A stretch of DNA of 64,000 nucleotides from Sphingomonas sp. (GCF_030145815.1 NZ_JAIXHL010000005.1:62001-126000), one strand, 5' to 3'; positions 1-10,346 are shown, numbered from the stretch's first letter. Numbers and translations are program-made. The notes: generated from the sequence alone by a model not told the origin.

Positions 1-1443
1 GTGCTGCAGGCTGACCGGCAAGCAATGTCCGGCGCGTCGTCGGACTCGCCTCAGGATGACGAGGCGGCGGCGGAGTCGTCTCAGCGGGTCGCGCCAGCGC
101 CAACGCCGCTCCAGCGCGCGCGCAACGCCGTCGCGCTGTTCAACCTTGGCGCGGGCCGCAGCAAATGGGGCGAGTTCGCCGCAGCGGAACCGATGCAGAA
201 TGCTGGCTATGCCGCGCTGCGGACGCAGCTCGCGCCGACCGACGCCCGGCTTGCGGCGATGAAGCTCGGCATCGCGCGCACCGCATTCGGGCTGGGCCGG
301 AGCGCAGAGGCGATCCTGCTCGCCGACGAAGTGCTGGCGAGCGAAGCGCGCGCCGGGCGCGGCATTGGCCAGCTTCGCGCCGACGCGCTGACCCTGCGCG
401 CCCGGGCGCAACGCAAGCTGGGTCAACGCGACGCCGCCGCAGCGAGCCTTGCCGAAGCGATCCGCATCGGGGCCGCCGATCGCGCGCGGCGCGGCCCGCT
501 GCGCCTGTCCGCTGTGCAGATCGACGCTGCGGTTGCCGCAATCGGCGACGCCGGCTTCGAGGCAGCCGGAGTCGACGCCAGCGCCTTTGAAACCCTCAAG
601 CGCGCCATCGCGACGGGACAGCGCGGGGTGCTCGACGCGGCGGAGGGGGATCGCAAGGCCCTACTCGCCCGGATCATGCTGGATCGCGGTGAGTATGATG
701 CGGCGATGACGCTGGCCCGACAGGCGGTGGCACTGGCTCCGGACAATTCCACCGCTGCACTTGTGCTCGGCGTTGCGGAGCTGCGCAGCGGCACGGTCGA
801 TGTCGCGCGGCTCGACGATATTGCCAACATTCTCGACCAGCAGGCCTGGGGTCCGGGCGCAGGCTCGCCCGACGTGATCGAAGCCCGCGCGCTGCTCGCG
901 CGACTCTACGGCAAGGCGCAGATTTCGGCGGCATGGGTACAGGTGCGACAGGGCGCGACCGGCGCAGTCGAACGCATCCTGGGCGATGAAAGCCGCAGCG
1001 ATGTGGTGCAGGCAGCGGGCGTGTTCAAAGCGCTGTTCCGGCAACAGGTCGATACTGCCTGGACCGCCGCCCAGGCCCCGCCGCCCAGCTGGCCGGACGA
1101 CGCGCGCAGCTTCGCCATCTATTTCGACATCGACCGCTACGCCATCACCTCCAGCGCGATGCCGGCGCTGGAGCGGGCGGCGACGACATGGCGCAGGGTC
1201 GGCGGCACGATCACCGTCAGCGGGCATGTCGATCAGATGGGCGGCACGCGCGACTATGCCATCGCGCTGTCCAGCCGGCTCGCCGACTCGGCCAAGCGAG
1301 CGCTTGAAGACCTGGGCGTTCCGTCTGGCGCGATCGTCACCATGGGGTTCGGCAAGGAGCGCCCGCTGGTGCCACCGCGCGATGATCGGCTGGCGGAACG
1401 GCGCAACCGGCGCGTCGATATCGTCATCGGCCCCGCGCGCTGA
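1..1443 (+). CDS. OmpA-family protein with TPR-like N-terminal region, 5' end at window edge
   Basis: The reading frame is open from the first base, so the true start probably lies upstream and the N-terminus is partial. About 480 residues are visible. Residues about 90-270 form helical, TPR-like repeats with alternating Ala/Leu/Arg. Residues 371-480 are an OmpA C-terminal peptidoglycan-binding domain, with the GHVDQMGGTRDYAIALSSR core, then GFGKERPL, then NRRVDIVIG. The Asp of GHVD and the Arg of NRRVDI correspond to the family's diaminopimelate-binding residues. The likely role is anchoring an envelope protein or complex to peptidoglycan in the periplasm. The domain assignment is secure; the TPR call and the cellular role are inference. 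Confidence 0.8.
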   Translation: MLQADRQAMSGASSDSPQDDEAAAESSQRVAPAPTPLQRARNAVALFNLGAGRSKWGEFAAAEPMQNAGYAALRTQLAPTDARLAAMKLGIARTAFGLGRSAEAILLADEVLASEARAGRGIGQLRADALTLRARAQRKLGQRDAAAASLAEAIRIGAADRARRGPLRLSAVQIDAAVAAIGDAGFEAAGVDASAFETLKRAIATGQRGVLDAAEGDRKALLARIMLDRGEYDAAMTLARQAVALAPDNSTAALVLGVAELRSGTVDVARLDDIANILDQQAWGPGAGSPDVIEARALLARLYGKAQISAAWVQVRQGATGAVERILGDESRSDVVQAAGVFKALFRQQVDTAWTAAQAPPPSWPDDARSFAIYFDIDRYAITSSAMPALERAATTWRRVGGTITVSGHVDQMGGTRDYAIALSSRLADSAKRALEDLGVPSGAIVTMGFGKERPLVPPRDDRLAERRNRRVDIVIGPAR

Positions 1444-1489
1444 TCCACGCGCTCTTCCTGCAAGCCAGTCGATCCGCTAAGCGCGCGGG

Positions 1490-1780
1490 ATGATCGCACG
1501 CCTGATCCTTGCCGTCGCGCTGTTGCTGGGCACGCTTCCCGCCAGCGTGGCGATGCCGACGTGCCATGATATGCCGATAGCGGCGCGCGATTCCATGACG
1601 ATGCCAATGGCACAGCACGAAGCGCCGGCGGAGCCTCGGCCCGAGGGGTATGGTGAGGCGATGTGCGTCGGCTGTATCGCGCCATCGACGCTGAAGGTCG
1701 CTGCGGTCACGCCACCCCCTGCCCCGATCGCGGTCCATGGCGCTGCGGCCCCGGCGGGGGCATCGCGGGCGCGCTGCTGA
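1490..1780 (+). CDS. small secreted Met/His-containing protein, possibly metal-related
   Basis: A 96-residue protein with an N-terminal signal peptide (MIARLILAVALLLGTLPASVA). The mature part is rich in Met and His (TCHDMP, SMTMPMAQHE) and has a CVGC pair, features common in small proteins of copper-resistance loci. It lies 82 bp upstream of a His-rich outer-membrane protein on the same strand. No family is firmly recognised; it resembles the small DUF2946-like proteins found with copper genes, but that is a guess. A role in periplasmic metal binding is inference from composition and neighbour. Confidence 0.55.
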   Translation: MIARLILAVALLLGTLPASVAMPTCHDMPIAARDSMTMPMAQHEAPAEPRPEGYGEAMCVGCIAPSTLKVAAVTPPPAPIAVHGAAAPAGASRARC

Positions 1781-1862
1781 CGCCCGAACCGCCCCCTCCA
1801 CGCGGGTGATCGACTGCGGGGCCTGACCCCCGCTTCCCCGATCATTCACGGAGTTTATCATC

Positions 1863-3155
1863 ATGACCTACCGAACGACGCTCGCCGCCCTACTGGCGGC
1901 GACGGCGCTGCCCGTTGCCGCGGCAGCGCAGGAGCACGACCACCACACGCCCACACCTGCACCGGCTCCGTCCGACCACCAGCGTCACGGCGACCATGGC
2001 GCGGCGAACACACCCAAGCCCAGCGCCCAGATCGCGTCCGGCACCGCGCTGCTTCCCTCAGCCGAGGGCGGCCAGCATGGCGGCCTCCACGCCAACGCAG
2101 GCGACTGGATGCTGATGGCGCATGGCTATGCCTGGGGCGCGGTGACCAGCCAGGGCGGTCCGCGCGGCGACGACATGGCCTTTGTCCAATCGATGGGCAT
2201 GGTCACCGCCAGCCGCCCGCTGAGCGACTCAGCGCGGATCGAGCTGCGCGGGATGTTCAGCCTCGACCCGCTAATGGGCAAGCGCGGCTATCCGAACCTG
2301 TTCGCGGCGGGCGAGACCGCCAATGGCCGCGCCTTGGTCGACCGCCAGCATCCGCACGATTTGTTCATGGAACTCGCCGCGCGGGTCGAGGTCGATGTTG
2401 CCGACGGCACCACCGCCTTCCTCTATGGCGGCCCGGTGGGTGAGCCCGCGCTCGGCCCGCCCGCTTTCATGCATCGCCGCTCGGCGCGCTATCAGACGAT
2501 GTCGCCGATCGCGCATCACTGGTTCGATTCGACGCACATCACTTATGGCGTGGTGACAGCGGGCGTGCGCACCCGCGCGTTCCAGCTGGAGGCCTCCGCC
2601 TTTAAGGGCCGCGAGCCGGACGAGGAACGCTGGGGGTTCGACCCCATAAAGCTCGATTCGTGGAGCCTGCGCGCGACCTTCACGCCCTCCCCCAACTGGA
2701 CGATGCAGGTCAGCCACGGCCGCCTCGAAAGCCCCGAAGCGCTGCACGGCGGCAACGACGAGGCGCGCACCACCGCCAGCGTGCATTATGCGCGCGGCGG
2801 CCTGTCCGCGATGCTCGCCTGGTCGGCCAAGAACCGCATCCCCGGCGACACGCTCAGCGCCTGGGTGGCGGAGGCGAATTGGGACGTGGACGCGCGCCAC
2901 GGCCTGTTCGGCCGCGCCGAGCTGGTCCGCAATGACGAGCTGTTCCCCGACCACAGCCACCCGCTGCACGACCAGCCGTTCCGCGTCGCGCGGTTCGAGG
3001 GTGGCTACGCCTACCGTATTCCGCTGGCGGACACGGTGACACTGGCATTGGGCGGATCGGTCGCGACCTATGCCAAGCCGGACGCGCTCGATCCCTATTA
3101 TGGGAAGAGCCCGGTCAGCGGTACCGCGTTCGCGAAGCTGACGCTCGGCGACTGA
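1863..3155 (+). CDS. outer-membrane beta-barrel protein with His-rich N-terminus
   Basis: 430 residues. An N-terminal signal peptide ends near AAAAQ and is followed by a His-rich stretch (EHDHH, SDHQRHGDHG). The rest has alternating aromatic and polar residues typical of a barrel (for example DWMLMAHGYAWG, YAYRIPLADTVTLALGG). A ribosome-binding site, GGAG, lies just before the ATG. The His-rich leader and the preceding Met/His protein suggest a link to metals such as copper, but no metal transporter is visible here. The barrel assignment is inferred from pattern, not from a recognised porin family. Confidence 0.6.
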   Translation: MTYRTTLAALLAATALPVAAAAQEHDHHTPTPAPAPSDHQRHGDHGAANTPKPSAQIASGTALLPSAEGGQHGGLHANAGDWMLMAHGYAWGAVTSQGGPRGDDMAFVQSMGMVTASRPLSDSARIELRGMFSLDPLMGKRGYPNLFAAGETANGRALVDRQHPHDLFMELAARVEVDVADGTTAFLYGGPVGEPALGPPAFMHRRSARYQTMSPIAHHWFDSTHITYGVVTAGVRTRAFQLEASAFKGREPDEERWGFDPIKLDSWSLRATFTPSPNWTMQVSHGRLESPEALHGGNDEARTTASVHYARGGLSAMLAWSAKNRIPGDTLSAWVAEANWDVDARHGLFGRAELVRNDELFPDHSHPLHDQPFRVARFEGGYAYRIPLADTVTLALGGSVATYAKPDALDPYYGKSPVSGTAFAKLTLGD

Positions 3156-3193
3156 CTCCATTCCGTCACCGAAGGGTGTTAGAGGCCGCCGCC

Positions 3194-4432
3194 ATGCACT
3201 GGCTCAGGACATTGGCGGCGGCCTCGATTGCCGGGCTGCTCTACGCCTGTACCACCCCGCCCGTCATGGCGCCTGCCCCGCCCGCTCCCCCGGTCGAGCA
3301 GCGCGCACCGGTGACGATCCTGATCGGAATCGACGGCTTCCGCCCGGACTATCTCGACCGCGGCGTCACCCCGGTGCTGTCGCAACTTGCAGCACAGGGC
3401 GTGCGCGCGACGATGCGCCCGTCCTTCCCGACCAAGACCTTTCCCAATTTCTACACCCTCGTCACCGGCAAGCGTCCCGACCGCCACGGCATCGTCGGCA
3501 ACCGCTTCGAAGACCCCGCACGGCCCGGAGAGCGTTTCACGCTGGCGTCGGACCAGCCCTATTGGTGGGATCAGGCTGAACCGCTGTGGACTGCGGCGGA
3601 AAAGGCCGGGGTGCAGACGGCGGTGATGTTCTGGCCCGGCTCCGGCGTCGAGATCGGCGGCACCCGACCGCATGACTGGCAGGCATTCGGCATGGCCGTG
3701 AGCGGCCGCCAGCGCGTCGACGCGATCATCGACTGGCTCCGCAGACCCGCCGCGACGCGCCCGAAGCTACTGGGTCTCTATTTCGACACGGTCGACACCG
3801 CGGGGCACCATCACGGTCCCCACGACCCCGGAACCAATGCTGCGGTGGCGGAGGTCGATGCGCTGATCGGCCGACTGACCAGCGAGCTTGCCGCATTGGG
3901 CCAGCCCGCCAATCTCGTCTTCGTCGCCGATCATGGCATGGCGGCGGTGGACGAAAGCCGCCGCATCCAGCTCGACACAATTGCCGCCGCGAGCGACTTT
4001 CGCACGGTCGAGGAAGGCCCCTATGCTGCGATCGAGCCGCAGCCGGGGCGCGAGGCCGCACTGGCGGCGGCGCTGCTAAAGCCGCATCCGAACATGGAAT
4101 GCTGGCGGCGTGCGGACGTCCCCGCGCGCCTGCACTATGGGCGCAACCCGCGCACGCCCTCCTTCCTGTGTCTTGCCAGAATCGGCTGGACGATCACCAC
4201 GCGCCCCGCGAGGGAGCCGCTGCGCCCGGGCGGCGCGCACGGCTATGATCCCGCAGCCCCGGAGATGGCGGCGCTGTTCCTCGCCCACGGTCCCGCCTTT
4301 GCCAGCGGCGTCACCCTGCCGCCGTTCGACAATATCCATGTCGCACCGCTGCTCCGCCGCCTTGCCGGCGTGCCGCAGGCACAGGCTGTCGATGGCGACG
4401 CCGCAATGCTTGCCCCGGCCCTGAAGCGCTGA
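3194..4432 (+). CDS. ectonucleotide pyrophosphatase/phosphodiesterase (NPP) family lipoprotein
   Basis: 412 residues from the ATG that opens a lipoprotein signal (MHWLRTLAAASIAGLLYAC, lipobox LYAC); an in-frame GTG 18 bp upstream is less likely. The alkaline-phosphatase-fold NPP signatures are in order: IDGFRPDYLD (first metal Asp), FPTKTFPNFYTLVTG with the Thr nucleophile, DTVDTAGHHHGP, and VADHGM. The family hydrolyses phosphodiester or pyrophosphate bonds of nucleotides or phospholipid head groups using two zinc ions. The enzyme is probably tethered in the periplasm or outer membrane. Its substrate cannot be read from sequence. Confidence 0.85.
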   Translation: MHWLRTLAAASIAGLLYACTTPPVMAPAPPAPPVEQRAPVTILIGIDGFRPDYLDRGVTPVLSQLAAQGVRATMRPSFPTKTFPNFYTLVTGKRPDRHGIVGNRFEDPARPGERFTLASDQPYWWDQAEPLWTAAEKAGVQTAVMFWPGSGVEIGGTRPHDWQAFGMAVSGRQRVDAIIDWLRRPAATRPKLLGLYFDTVDTAGHHHGPHDPGTNAAVAEVDALIGRLTSELAALGQPANLVFVADHGMAAVDESRRIQLDTIAAASDFRTVEEGPYAAIEPQPGREAALAAALLKPHPNMECWRRADVPARLHYGRNPRTPSFLCLARIGWTITTRPAREPLRPGGAHGYDPAAPEMAALFLAHGPAFASGVTLPPFDNIHVAPLLRRLAGVPQAQAVDGDAAMLAPALKR

Positions 4433-4473
4433 TCTCTCTTGCCAAAATCCAGTTTCGGTCCGAAACTGATTCC

Positions 4474-4926
4474 ATGATCTATTTCGAGGACCTGACCGTC
4501 GGGGACAAGGCGAGCTTCGGCTCTTACGCGGTGACGCGTGAGGAAGTGCTCGAGTTCGCGCAGAAATACGACCCCCAGCCTTTTCATCTGTCCGATGAGG
4601 CCGCAGCCCAGACCCATTTCGGCCGCCTCGCGGCGAGTGGCTGGCACACCGCTGCCATGACCATGGCAATGCTGGTCGAGCAAATGAAGGTGCGCCCCAC
4701 AGCCAGCCTCGGCGCAGCGGGGATCGACGAACTGCGCTGGATCAAGCCGGTCTTTCCCGGCGACACGCTGCGCTGCGAAACCGAGTTGCTCGAAAAGCGC
4801 GAGTCCGAGCGGCGGCCGGAAATGGGCCGCACCCGCTCGCGCATGCTGGTATTCAACCAGCATGACGAGCCGGTGCTGAGCTTCATCGCCAACGCGATCG
4901 TCGCACGGCGGCCAGCGATCAACTAA
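4474..4926 (+). CDS. MaoC-like (R)-hydratase/dehydratase family protein
   Basis: 150 residues, a single hot-dog domain of usual length. The hydratase-2 signature is clear: YDPQPFHLSDEAA followed by HFGRLAASGWHTAAM, with the catalytic Asp and His in YDPQPFH. Members hydrate or dehydrate acyl-CoA or related thioesters. The start follows soon after the upstream phosphodiesterase gene on the same strand. Its stop overlaps the stop of the convergent lipoprotein gene by 4 bp. The exact substrate is unknown. Confidence 0.88.
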   Translation: MIYFEDLTVGDKASFGSYAVTREEVLEFAQKYDPQPFHLSDEAAAQTHFGRLAASGWHTAAMTMAMLVEQMKVRPTASLGAAGIDELRWIKPVFPGDTLRCETELLEKRESERRPEMGRTRSRMLVFNQHDEPVLSFIANAIVARRPAIN

Positions 4927-5441
4927 TTCGGTCGACGCCGGTCGCGGCGGTTTTCGCGGCGCAGATCGCGGCGGTCGTCCCGATATTCGCGGCGATATTC
5001 CCTGCGGTCCTCGCGTCGCTCCGCGCGCGCTTCGGGCCGGGTGACCTCGCCCTGCCGATAGTCCCGGCGATCCTGCCGCCGATCCTGGCGATAGGCGCGG
5101 TCATCACGCCTGCGATCCTGCGCAAACTCGCGCCAATTTTCGCGCACCTCGCGCCGGTCGCCGCGCCAATTCTGGCGGCGCTGCTCCCAATAGCGGCGCT
5201 GCGCGGCGCTCCAGCGGATCGGTCGACGGTCGCGGTCATAGACATAATAGCCGGTGCCCGGATAATAATAGTCGCCCTGCCAGCCCCAATAGGGGTCGCC
5301 ATAGCCGCCGGCATAATAGCCGCCACCTCCGCCGCCATAGCCGACCGACACGCCGCTATAGCCATAGCCATCGGTGCAGGCGGCAACGCCGAGCGCGGCG
5401 GCACCGGCAAGCCCCAGCTTCACGATACGCAAATTGAACAT
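4923..5441 (-). CDS. Arg-rich lipoprotein with Gly/Tyr-rich region
   Basis: 172 residues. The N-terminus is a lipoprotein signal ending in AALGVAAC. It is followed by a Gly/Tyr-rich low-complexity stretch (residues about 25-65), then a long C-terminal half of Arg/Asp/Tyr repeats of the RRDYR/DRRE type, probably a highly charged helix. Such proteins occur in sphingomonads beside RcnB-like proteins, but the function is not known. A GGGAGAAG ribosome-binding site precedes the ATG. A role in the envelope, perhaps binding anionic polymers, is inference from charge only. Confidence 0.75.
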   Translation of the reverse strand: MFNLRIVKLGLAGAAALGVAACTDGYGYSGVSVGYGGGGGGYYAGGYGDPYWGWQGDYYYPGTGYYVYDRDRRPIRWSAAQRRYWEQRRQNWRGDRREVRENWREFAQDRRRDDRAYRQDRRQDRRDYRQGEVTRPEARAERREDRREYRREYRDDRRDLRRENRRDRRRPN

Positions 5442-5509
5442 GATGCTTCTCCCGGACGCGTGCGGCGCCCTAATGCGTTGAGAACGGGGGAGAAGCGGCT
5501 AGGGTTCCG

Positions 5510-6049
<540 letters not shown>

Positions 6050-6067
6050 GGCATCGCTCCAAAGAAA

Positions 6068-6095
6068 ACGGCCCGGGAATCGCTTCCCGGGCCGT
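6068..6095 (-). terminator. intrinsic terminator of the petABC operon
   Basis: A perfect 12-bp stem (ACGGCCCGGGAA paired with TTCCCGGGCCGT) with a 4-nt loop. On the minus strand it is followed by TTTTCTTT. It sits between petC and apt, so it ends petABC transcripts. Confidence 0.9.
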
Positions 6096-6117
6096 CTGAA
6101 TATCGGTCGGTCGGACC

Positions 6118-6951
6118 TTAGTCCTTCACGTTCCGCCAGATCTGCTTCTTCGCGCCATAAGCGAGGAAGCAGAAGATCACGAGGAAGGCGAGCACCGCGA
6201 GGCCGGCGCTCTTGCGCGCTTCCATTTTCGGCTCGGCAGTCCAGGTCAGGAACGCCGCGACGTCGGCCGCATAGTTCTTCGCCGTGGCAGCGGTGCCGTC
6301 GGAATAGGTCACCTGACCATCCTTCAGCGGCTGCGCCATCGCGATGTTGAGCGTGTGGAAATAGGGGTTGTAGTGCAGCCCCTCAGGCGTCTTGGCCTCC
6401 GGATACTTCTTCAGCAGCTCCGCAGGCTGGGCCTGATAGCCGGTCAGCAGCGAGTAGATATAGTTGCTGCCGTCGGGACGCGCCTTGGCCATCAGCGACA
6501 GATCCGGCGGGATCGCGTTGTTGTTCGCGGCGCGCGCGGCGACGTCATTGGCATAGGGCGACGGGAAGCGGTCGGCGGGCATGCCGTCGCGGGTCGCCGG
6601 CTCACCCGTTTCCGGGTTGATCGACGGCACCTGGAAGCCCTTGGCGATGGTCTTGATCTGACCTTCGCTATAGCCGAGCGCGGCGAGGTCGCGGAACGAC
6701 ACCAGACGGAGCGAGTGACAGGCGGCGCAAACCTCCTTGTACACCTGCATGCCGCGCTGCAGCTGGCGCTTGTCATAGGTGCCGAACATGCCGGTGAAGG
6801 TGAAGCCGCCTTCCGGCGCTTCGGCATGCTTGTGGAATTCCTGCTCCACCGTCTTGGGCGTGGTCAACCCGTTCGAGAAGGTGTCGATGATCCCAAGAAA
6901 CAGGGCAAAGACAAAGCCCAGCCCGACCAAAATTCCGCCGATGCGAACCAT
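6118..6951 (-). CDS. petC: cytochrome c1, bc1 complex
   Basis: 277 residues. Haem-c subunit of ubiquinol:cytochrome c oxidoreductase, facing the periplasm. The haem motif CAACH follows QVYKEVCAACHSLRLVSFRDL. The N-terminus has a hydrophobic export segment and the C-terminus has the membrane anchor (SAGLAVLAFLVIFCFLAYGAKK). The axial Met ligand is probably in the MAKARPDGSNYIYSLL region or just after, not assigned with certainty. It is third in the petA-petB-petC operon, 14 bp after petB. Confidence 0.95.
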   Translation of the reverse strand: MVRIGGILVGLGFVFALFLGIIDTFSNGLTTPKTVEQEFHKHAEAPEGGFTFTGMFGTYDKRQLQRGMQVYKEVCAACHSLRLVSFRDLAALGYSEGQIKTIAKGFQVPSINPETGEPATRDGMPADRFPSPYANDVAARAANNNAIPPDLSLMAKARPDGSNYIYSLLTGYQAQPAELLKKYPEAKTPEGLHYNPYFHTLNIAMAQPLKDGQVTYSDGTAATAKNYAADVAAFLTWTAEPKMEARKSAGLAVLAFLVIFCFLAYGAKKQIWRNVKD

Positions 6952-6965
6952 TTTCTATGCCCCTC

Positions 6966-8252
6966 TTATTCGGCAGCTGCGGTCTGGAGCGGCGAGGTGC
7001 CACCCTTGCCGGCGAGCACGGCCTCGGTGATCGAGTTCGGCAGCGGGCGCGGACGCTCCATCGCCGAGACGATCGGCAGGATCACCAGGAAATGCAGGAA
7101 GTAATAGGCCGTGGCGAACTGACCGATCAGGATCACGCCCGGGGTCGGGGCGGCGCCACCGACATAGCCCAGCACCAGCACGTCGACCAGCAGCACCAGC
7201 AGGAACCACTTGTAGGTCGGGCGATAGTTGGCTGAACGCACCGGCGACGAATCGAGCCAGGGCAGGAAGAACAGCAGCAGGATCGAGCCGAACATCGCCA
7301 GCACGCCCCACAGCTTCGCCGACATGATGAAGTCGACGGTGAACGACTTCAGAATGGCGTAGAAGGGCAGGAAATACCATTCGGGCACGATGTGCGCCGG
7401 GGTCGAGAGCGGGTTGGCCGGGATATAGTTGTCCGGGTGGCCCAGCAGGTTCGGCGCGTAGAAGATCAGCGCGCAATAGACCAGCAGCGCCACGCCCACG
7501 CCCACGCCATCCTTGGCGGTGTAATAGGGGTGGAACGGGACCGTGTCCTGCTCGTCTTTGACTTCGACGCCGGTCGGATTGTTCGAACCCGGAATGTGCA
7601 GCGCCCAGATGTGCAGGACGACCACACCGGCGATCACGAACGGCAGCAGATAGTGGAGCGAGAAGAAGCGGTTGAGCGCAGCGTTATCCGGCGCAAAGCC
7701 GCCGAGCAGCCACACGCGGATCGGCTCACCTACCACGGGGATCGCGGAGAAGAAGCCGGTGATCACCTGCGCGCCCCAGAAGCTCATCTGGCCCCAAGGA
7801 AGCACATAGCCCATGAACGCGGTTGCCATCATCAGCAGGAAGATGACCACGCCGAGCAGCCACACCATCTCGCGCGGCGCTTTGTAAGACCCGTACCACA
7901 GGCCGCGGGCGATATGGATATATACCACCAGCAGGAACAGCGACGCGCCATTGGCGTGCGCGTAGCGGATGAACCAGCCGGCGTTCACGTCGCGCATGAT
8001 ATGCTCAACGCTGTCGAACGCGATGCCGGCATTCGCCGCATAATGCATCGCCAGCACGATGCCGGTGACGATCTGGATGGCCAGGAACATGCCGGCGAGG
8101 ACGCCGAAGTTCCAGAAATAGTTGAGGTTGCGCGGGACGGGATACCCGCCACCGATCGCACCATAGACGAAGCGCGGAAGCGGCAGACGATCGTCCACCC
8201 ACTTCATCAGCGGGCTCTTCGGCTCATACTGCTTTGCCCAGGGAAAGCTCAT
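6966..8252 (-). CDS. petB: cytochrome b, bc1 complex
   Basis: 428 residues, eight transmembrane helices, full length for a bacterial bc1 cytochrome b. It carries the two b haems and the quinol-oxidising and quinone-reducing sites. Evidence: the [20 protein letters not shown] region, [18 protein letters not shown] of the Qo site, the [13 protein letters not shown] motif (PEWY), and paired His ligands in helices B and D. It lies 14 bp downstream of petA and 14 bp upstream of petC, so the three are one operon. Confidence 0.97.
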   Translation of the reverse strand: MSFPWAKQYEPKSPLMKWVDDRLPLPRFVYGAIGGGYPVPRNLNYFWNFGVLAGMFLAIQIVTGIVLAMHYAANAGIAFDSVEHIMRDVNAGWFIRYAHANGASLFLLVVYIHIARGLWYGSYKAPREMVWLLGVVIFLLMMATAFMGYVLPWGQMSFWGAQVITGFFSAIPVVGEPIRVWLLGGFAPDNAALNRFFSLHYLLPFVIAGVVVLHIWALHIPGSNNPTGVEVKDEQDTVPFHPYYTAKDGVGVGVALLVYCALIFYAPNLLGHPDNYIPANPLSTPAHIVPEWYFLPFYAILKSFTVDFIMSAKLWGVLAMFGSILLLFFLPWLDSSPVRSANYRPTYKWFLLVLLVDVLVLGYVGGAAPTPGVILIGQFATAYYFLHFLVILPIVSAMERPRPLPNSITEAVLAGKGGTSPLQTAAAE

Positions 8253-8266
8253 TTCTAGGTGCCCCC

Positions 8267-8851
8267 TCAGCCGACCCGAATGACGGTGTCGGAAATGAAT
8301 GCGTAGTCCGGAACGACGAGGTTCGTCGGTGCCGGGCCGGACCGGATGCGACCGGCAGTGTCATAGGCCGAGCCGTGGCACGGGCAGAAATAGCCGCCGA
8401 ACGGACCCTTGTTCTCGCCCTCGCCAGCGCCCAGCGGCACGCAGCCGAGATGGGTGCACACGCCCAGGGTGACGAGCCAGTTGGCCTTGCCTTCCTTGGT
8501 GCGCTCGGCAAGCGTCTGGGGATCGCGCAGCTCGCTGACCGGGGTCGCGTTCGCCGCCTCGATTTCCTTCGGCGTGAGGTTACGCACGAACAGCGGCTGC
8601 TTGCGGAAGGTCGACTTGACCGACTGGCCCGGCTGGATCGCCGAAATGTCGAGTTCGGTGGTCGACAGCGCGAGCACGTCGGCCGACGGGCTCATCTGAG
8701 CCACGAGCGGGATCGCGACCACGCCTGCACCGACACCCGCGAACGCGACCGCGCCAATTGCGAGATAGTCGCGACGACGGGGATCCTCGGGACCTCCGTT
8801 GGAAGGCTCAATCGGCCCACCCGGAGGCGTGCCGCCGTTCTCACTTGCCAT
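8267..8851 (-). CDS. petA: Rieske iron-sulfur subunit of the bc1 complex
   Basis: 194 residues. The twin-arginine segment [17 protein letters not shown] precedes the single membrane anchor, as expected for Tat-dependent insertion of a folded [2Fe-2S] protein. The cluster-binding boxes are CTHLGC and CPCHGS, each with the Cys and His ligands. It passes electrons from ubiquinol to cytochrome c1. First gene of petABC; a weak sigma-70-like promoter is visible upstream on the minus strand. Confidence 0.96.
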   Translation of the reverse strand: MASENGGTPPGGPIEPSNGGPEDPRRRDYLAIGAVAFAGVGAGVVAIPLVAQMSPSADVLALSTTELDISAIQPGQSVKSTFRKQPLFVRNLTPKEIEAANATPVSELRDPQTLAERTKEGKANWLVTLGVCTHLGCVPLGAGEGENKGPFGGYFCPCHGSAYDTAGRIRSGPAPTNLVVPDYAFISDTVIRVG

Positions 8852-8961
8852 GCATCAGCCCTTGCACTTCAAATTCCGGCGTTTTCACGCCCCTGTCCCG
8901 GACAGCGCGGCGCGCGAACGCCACGCTTCACCCCCGGATTGCCCCCGGTGGCTGGCGGGCC

Positions 8962-8990
8962 TGATAGACGGCGCGGGGCGACTTTGCCAA
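8962..8990 (-). promoter_or_regulatory. candidate promoter for petABC
   Basis: On the minus strand, TTGGCA and CTATCA are separated by 17 bp, about 110 bp upstream of petA. Only a partial match to the sigma-70 consensus; tentative. Confidence 0.3.
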
Positions 8991-9044
8991 CCGCCTTTTT
9001 GACCGGCTTGTGACAGGCACATTCCCTGCACTATCGGGGACGTC

Positions 9045-9494
9045 ATGCGCATCGCCCTGTTTCAGCCCTGTATTGCCGGAAATGTCGGTGCGGTCCTGCG
9101 TATCGGTGCGTGTTTCGACACGCAGATCGACCTGATCGAACCGATGGGATTCGCGTGGGACGACAAGCGCGTCGCGCGCGCCGGCATGGACTATATCGAC
9201 CATGTCCGCGTCACCCGGCATCGCGACTGGGATGCCTTCTTGGCGACCGTCACCAGCCGGATCGTGCTGTTCACAACCAAGGGCGCCGGACGCTTCGATG
9301 AGGCCGCATATCAGCCCGACGACATCCTGTTGTTCGGATCGGAGGATGCGGGCGTCCCCGACCCTGTCCATGACCGCGCCGACGTGCGCGTGCGCATTCC
9401 GATGAAGCCGGCGATGCGATCCTTGAACCTCTCCGTCTCGGCGGGCATCGCGCTGTCCGAAGCGCTCCGGCAAACCAAAGGCTATCCGCAATGA
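9045..9494 (+). CDS. trmL: tRNA (cytidine/uridine(34)-2'-O)-methyltransferase, SPOUT family
   Basis: 149 residues, a minimal SPOUT methyltransferase. The knot motifs are GNVGAVLRIGACF near the N-terminus, LLFGSEDAGVP, and the C-terminal SLNLSVSAGIALSEALRQ, which together bind S-adenosylmethionine. The family 2'-O-methylates the wobble base of tRNA-Leu. The gene overlaps hemF by ATGA, so the two are translationally coupled. About 190 bp separate it from the divergent petA. Confidence 0.92.
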   Translation: MRIALFQPCIAGNVGAVLRIGACFDTQIDLIEPMGFAWDDKRVARAGMDYIDHVRVTRHRDWDAFLATVTSRIVLFTTKGAGRFDEAAYQPDDILLFGSEDAGVPDPVHDRADVRVRIPMKPAMRSLNLSVSAGIALSEALRQTKGYPQ

Positions 9495-10345
9495 TCGAAC
9501 TCGACCCCCAGCAGCAGCGCGCCCGCGCGTGGTTCGAGGAACTGCGCGATTCGATCTGCGCCGAGTTCGAGGCGATCGAGCGTGAGGCCGGGTCGGACGC
9601 GGCGTTCGAATACATCGCGTGGGACCGCGCCGATCCGTCGGGTGAGCCGGGCGGTGGCGGCGTGCGCGGGGTGATGAAAGGGAAGGTGTTCGAAAAGGTC
9701 GGGGTCAACGTCTCGACCGTCGGCGGCACCTTCGAGGGCGATTTCGCCAAGTCGATCCACGGCGCGGGGGAAGACCCCCGCTTCTTTGCCTCCGGAATCA
9801 GCCTGGTCGCGCACATGGCCAATCCGCATGTCCCTGCGGTGCACATGAACACGCGCTTTTTGGTGACGACGAAGCGATGGTTCGGCGGCGGCGCGGATTT
9901 GAACCCGCCGATTCCCCATGATGAAGACACGGTGGACTTTCATGCACATCTGCAGGCGGCATGTGACGCGCATGACCCGGCGCATTACCCCCGATTCAAG
10001 GCGTGGGCCGACGACTATTTCTACATTCCCCACCGCAATGTTCACCGCGGCGTCGGCGGCATCTTCTACGATCACCTCGACAGTGCGGACATTTCGGCCT
10101 GGGAAGCGAACTTCGCCTTCACCCAGGATGTCGGCCGCGCCTTCCTCGAAATCTATCCGAAAATCGTCCGCCGCCGCATGGCAACGCCCTTCACCGAAGC
10201 CGACAAGGCGCAGCAGCTGGAATGGCGCGGCCGCTATGCCGAGTTCAACCTCGTCTATGACCGCGGCACGCTGTTCGGCCTCAAGACCGGCGGCAATATC
10301 GACGCGATCCTGATGAGCCTCCCCCCGCTCGCCACCTGGAGCTGA
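9491..10345 (+). CDS. hemF: oxygen-dependent coproporphyrinogen III oxidase
   Basis: 284 residues. It oxidatively decarboxylates coproporphyrinogen III to protoporphyrinogen IX in haem synthesis, in the cytosol. Evidence: VHMNTRFLV, RWFGGGADLNPPIP and YFYIPHRNVHRGVGGIFYDHL, the signature of the family, plus the C-terminal RYAEFNLVYDRGTLFGLKTGG. It starts inside the last codons of trmL (ATGA overlap) and is followed 1 bp later by a GNAT gene, so the three form an operon. Confidence 0.96.
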   Translation: MIELDPQQQRARAWFEELRDSICAEFEAIEREAGSDAAFEYIAWDRADPSGEPGGGGVRGVMKGKVFEKVGVNVSTVGGTFEGDFAKSIHGAGEDPRFFASGISLVAHMANPHVPAVHMNTRFLVTTKRWFGGGADLNPPIPHDEDTVDFHAHLQAACDAHDPAHYPRFKAWADDYFYIPHRNVHRGVGGIFYDHLDSADISAWEANFAFTQDVGRAFLEIYPKIVRRRMATPFTEADKAQQLEWRGRYAEFNLVYDRGTLFGLKTGGNIDAILMSLPPLATWS

Positions 10346-10346
10346 G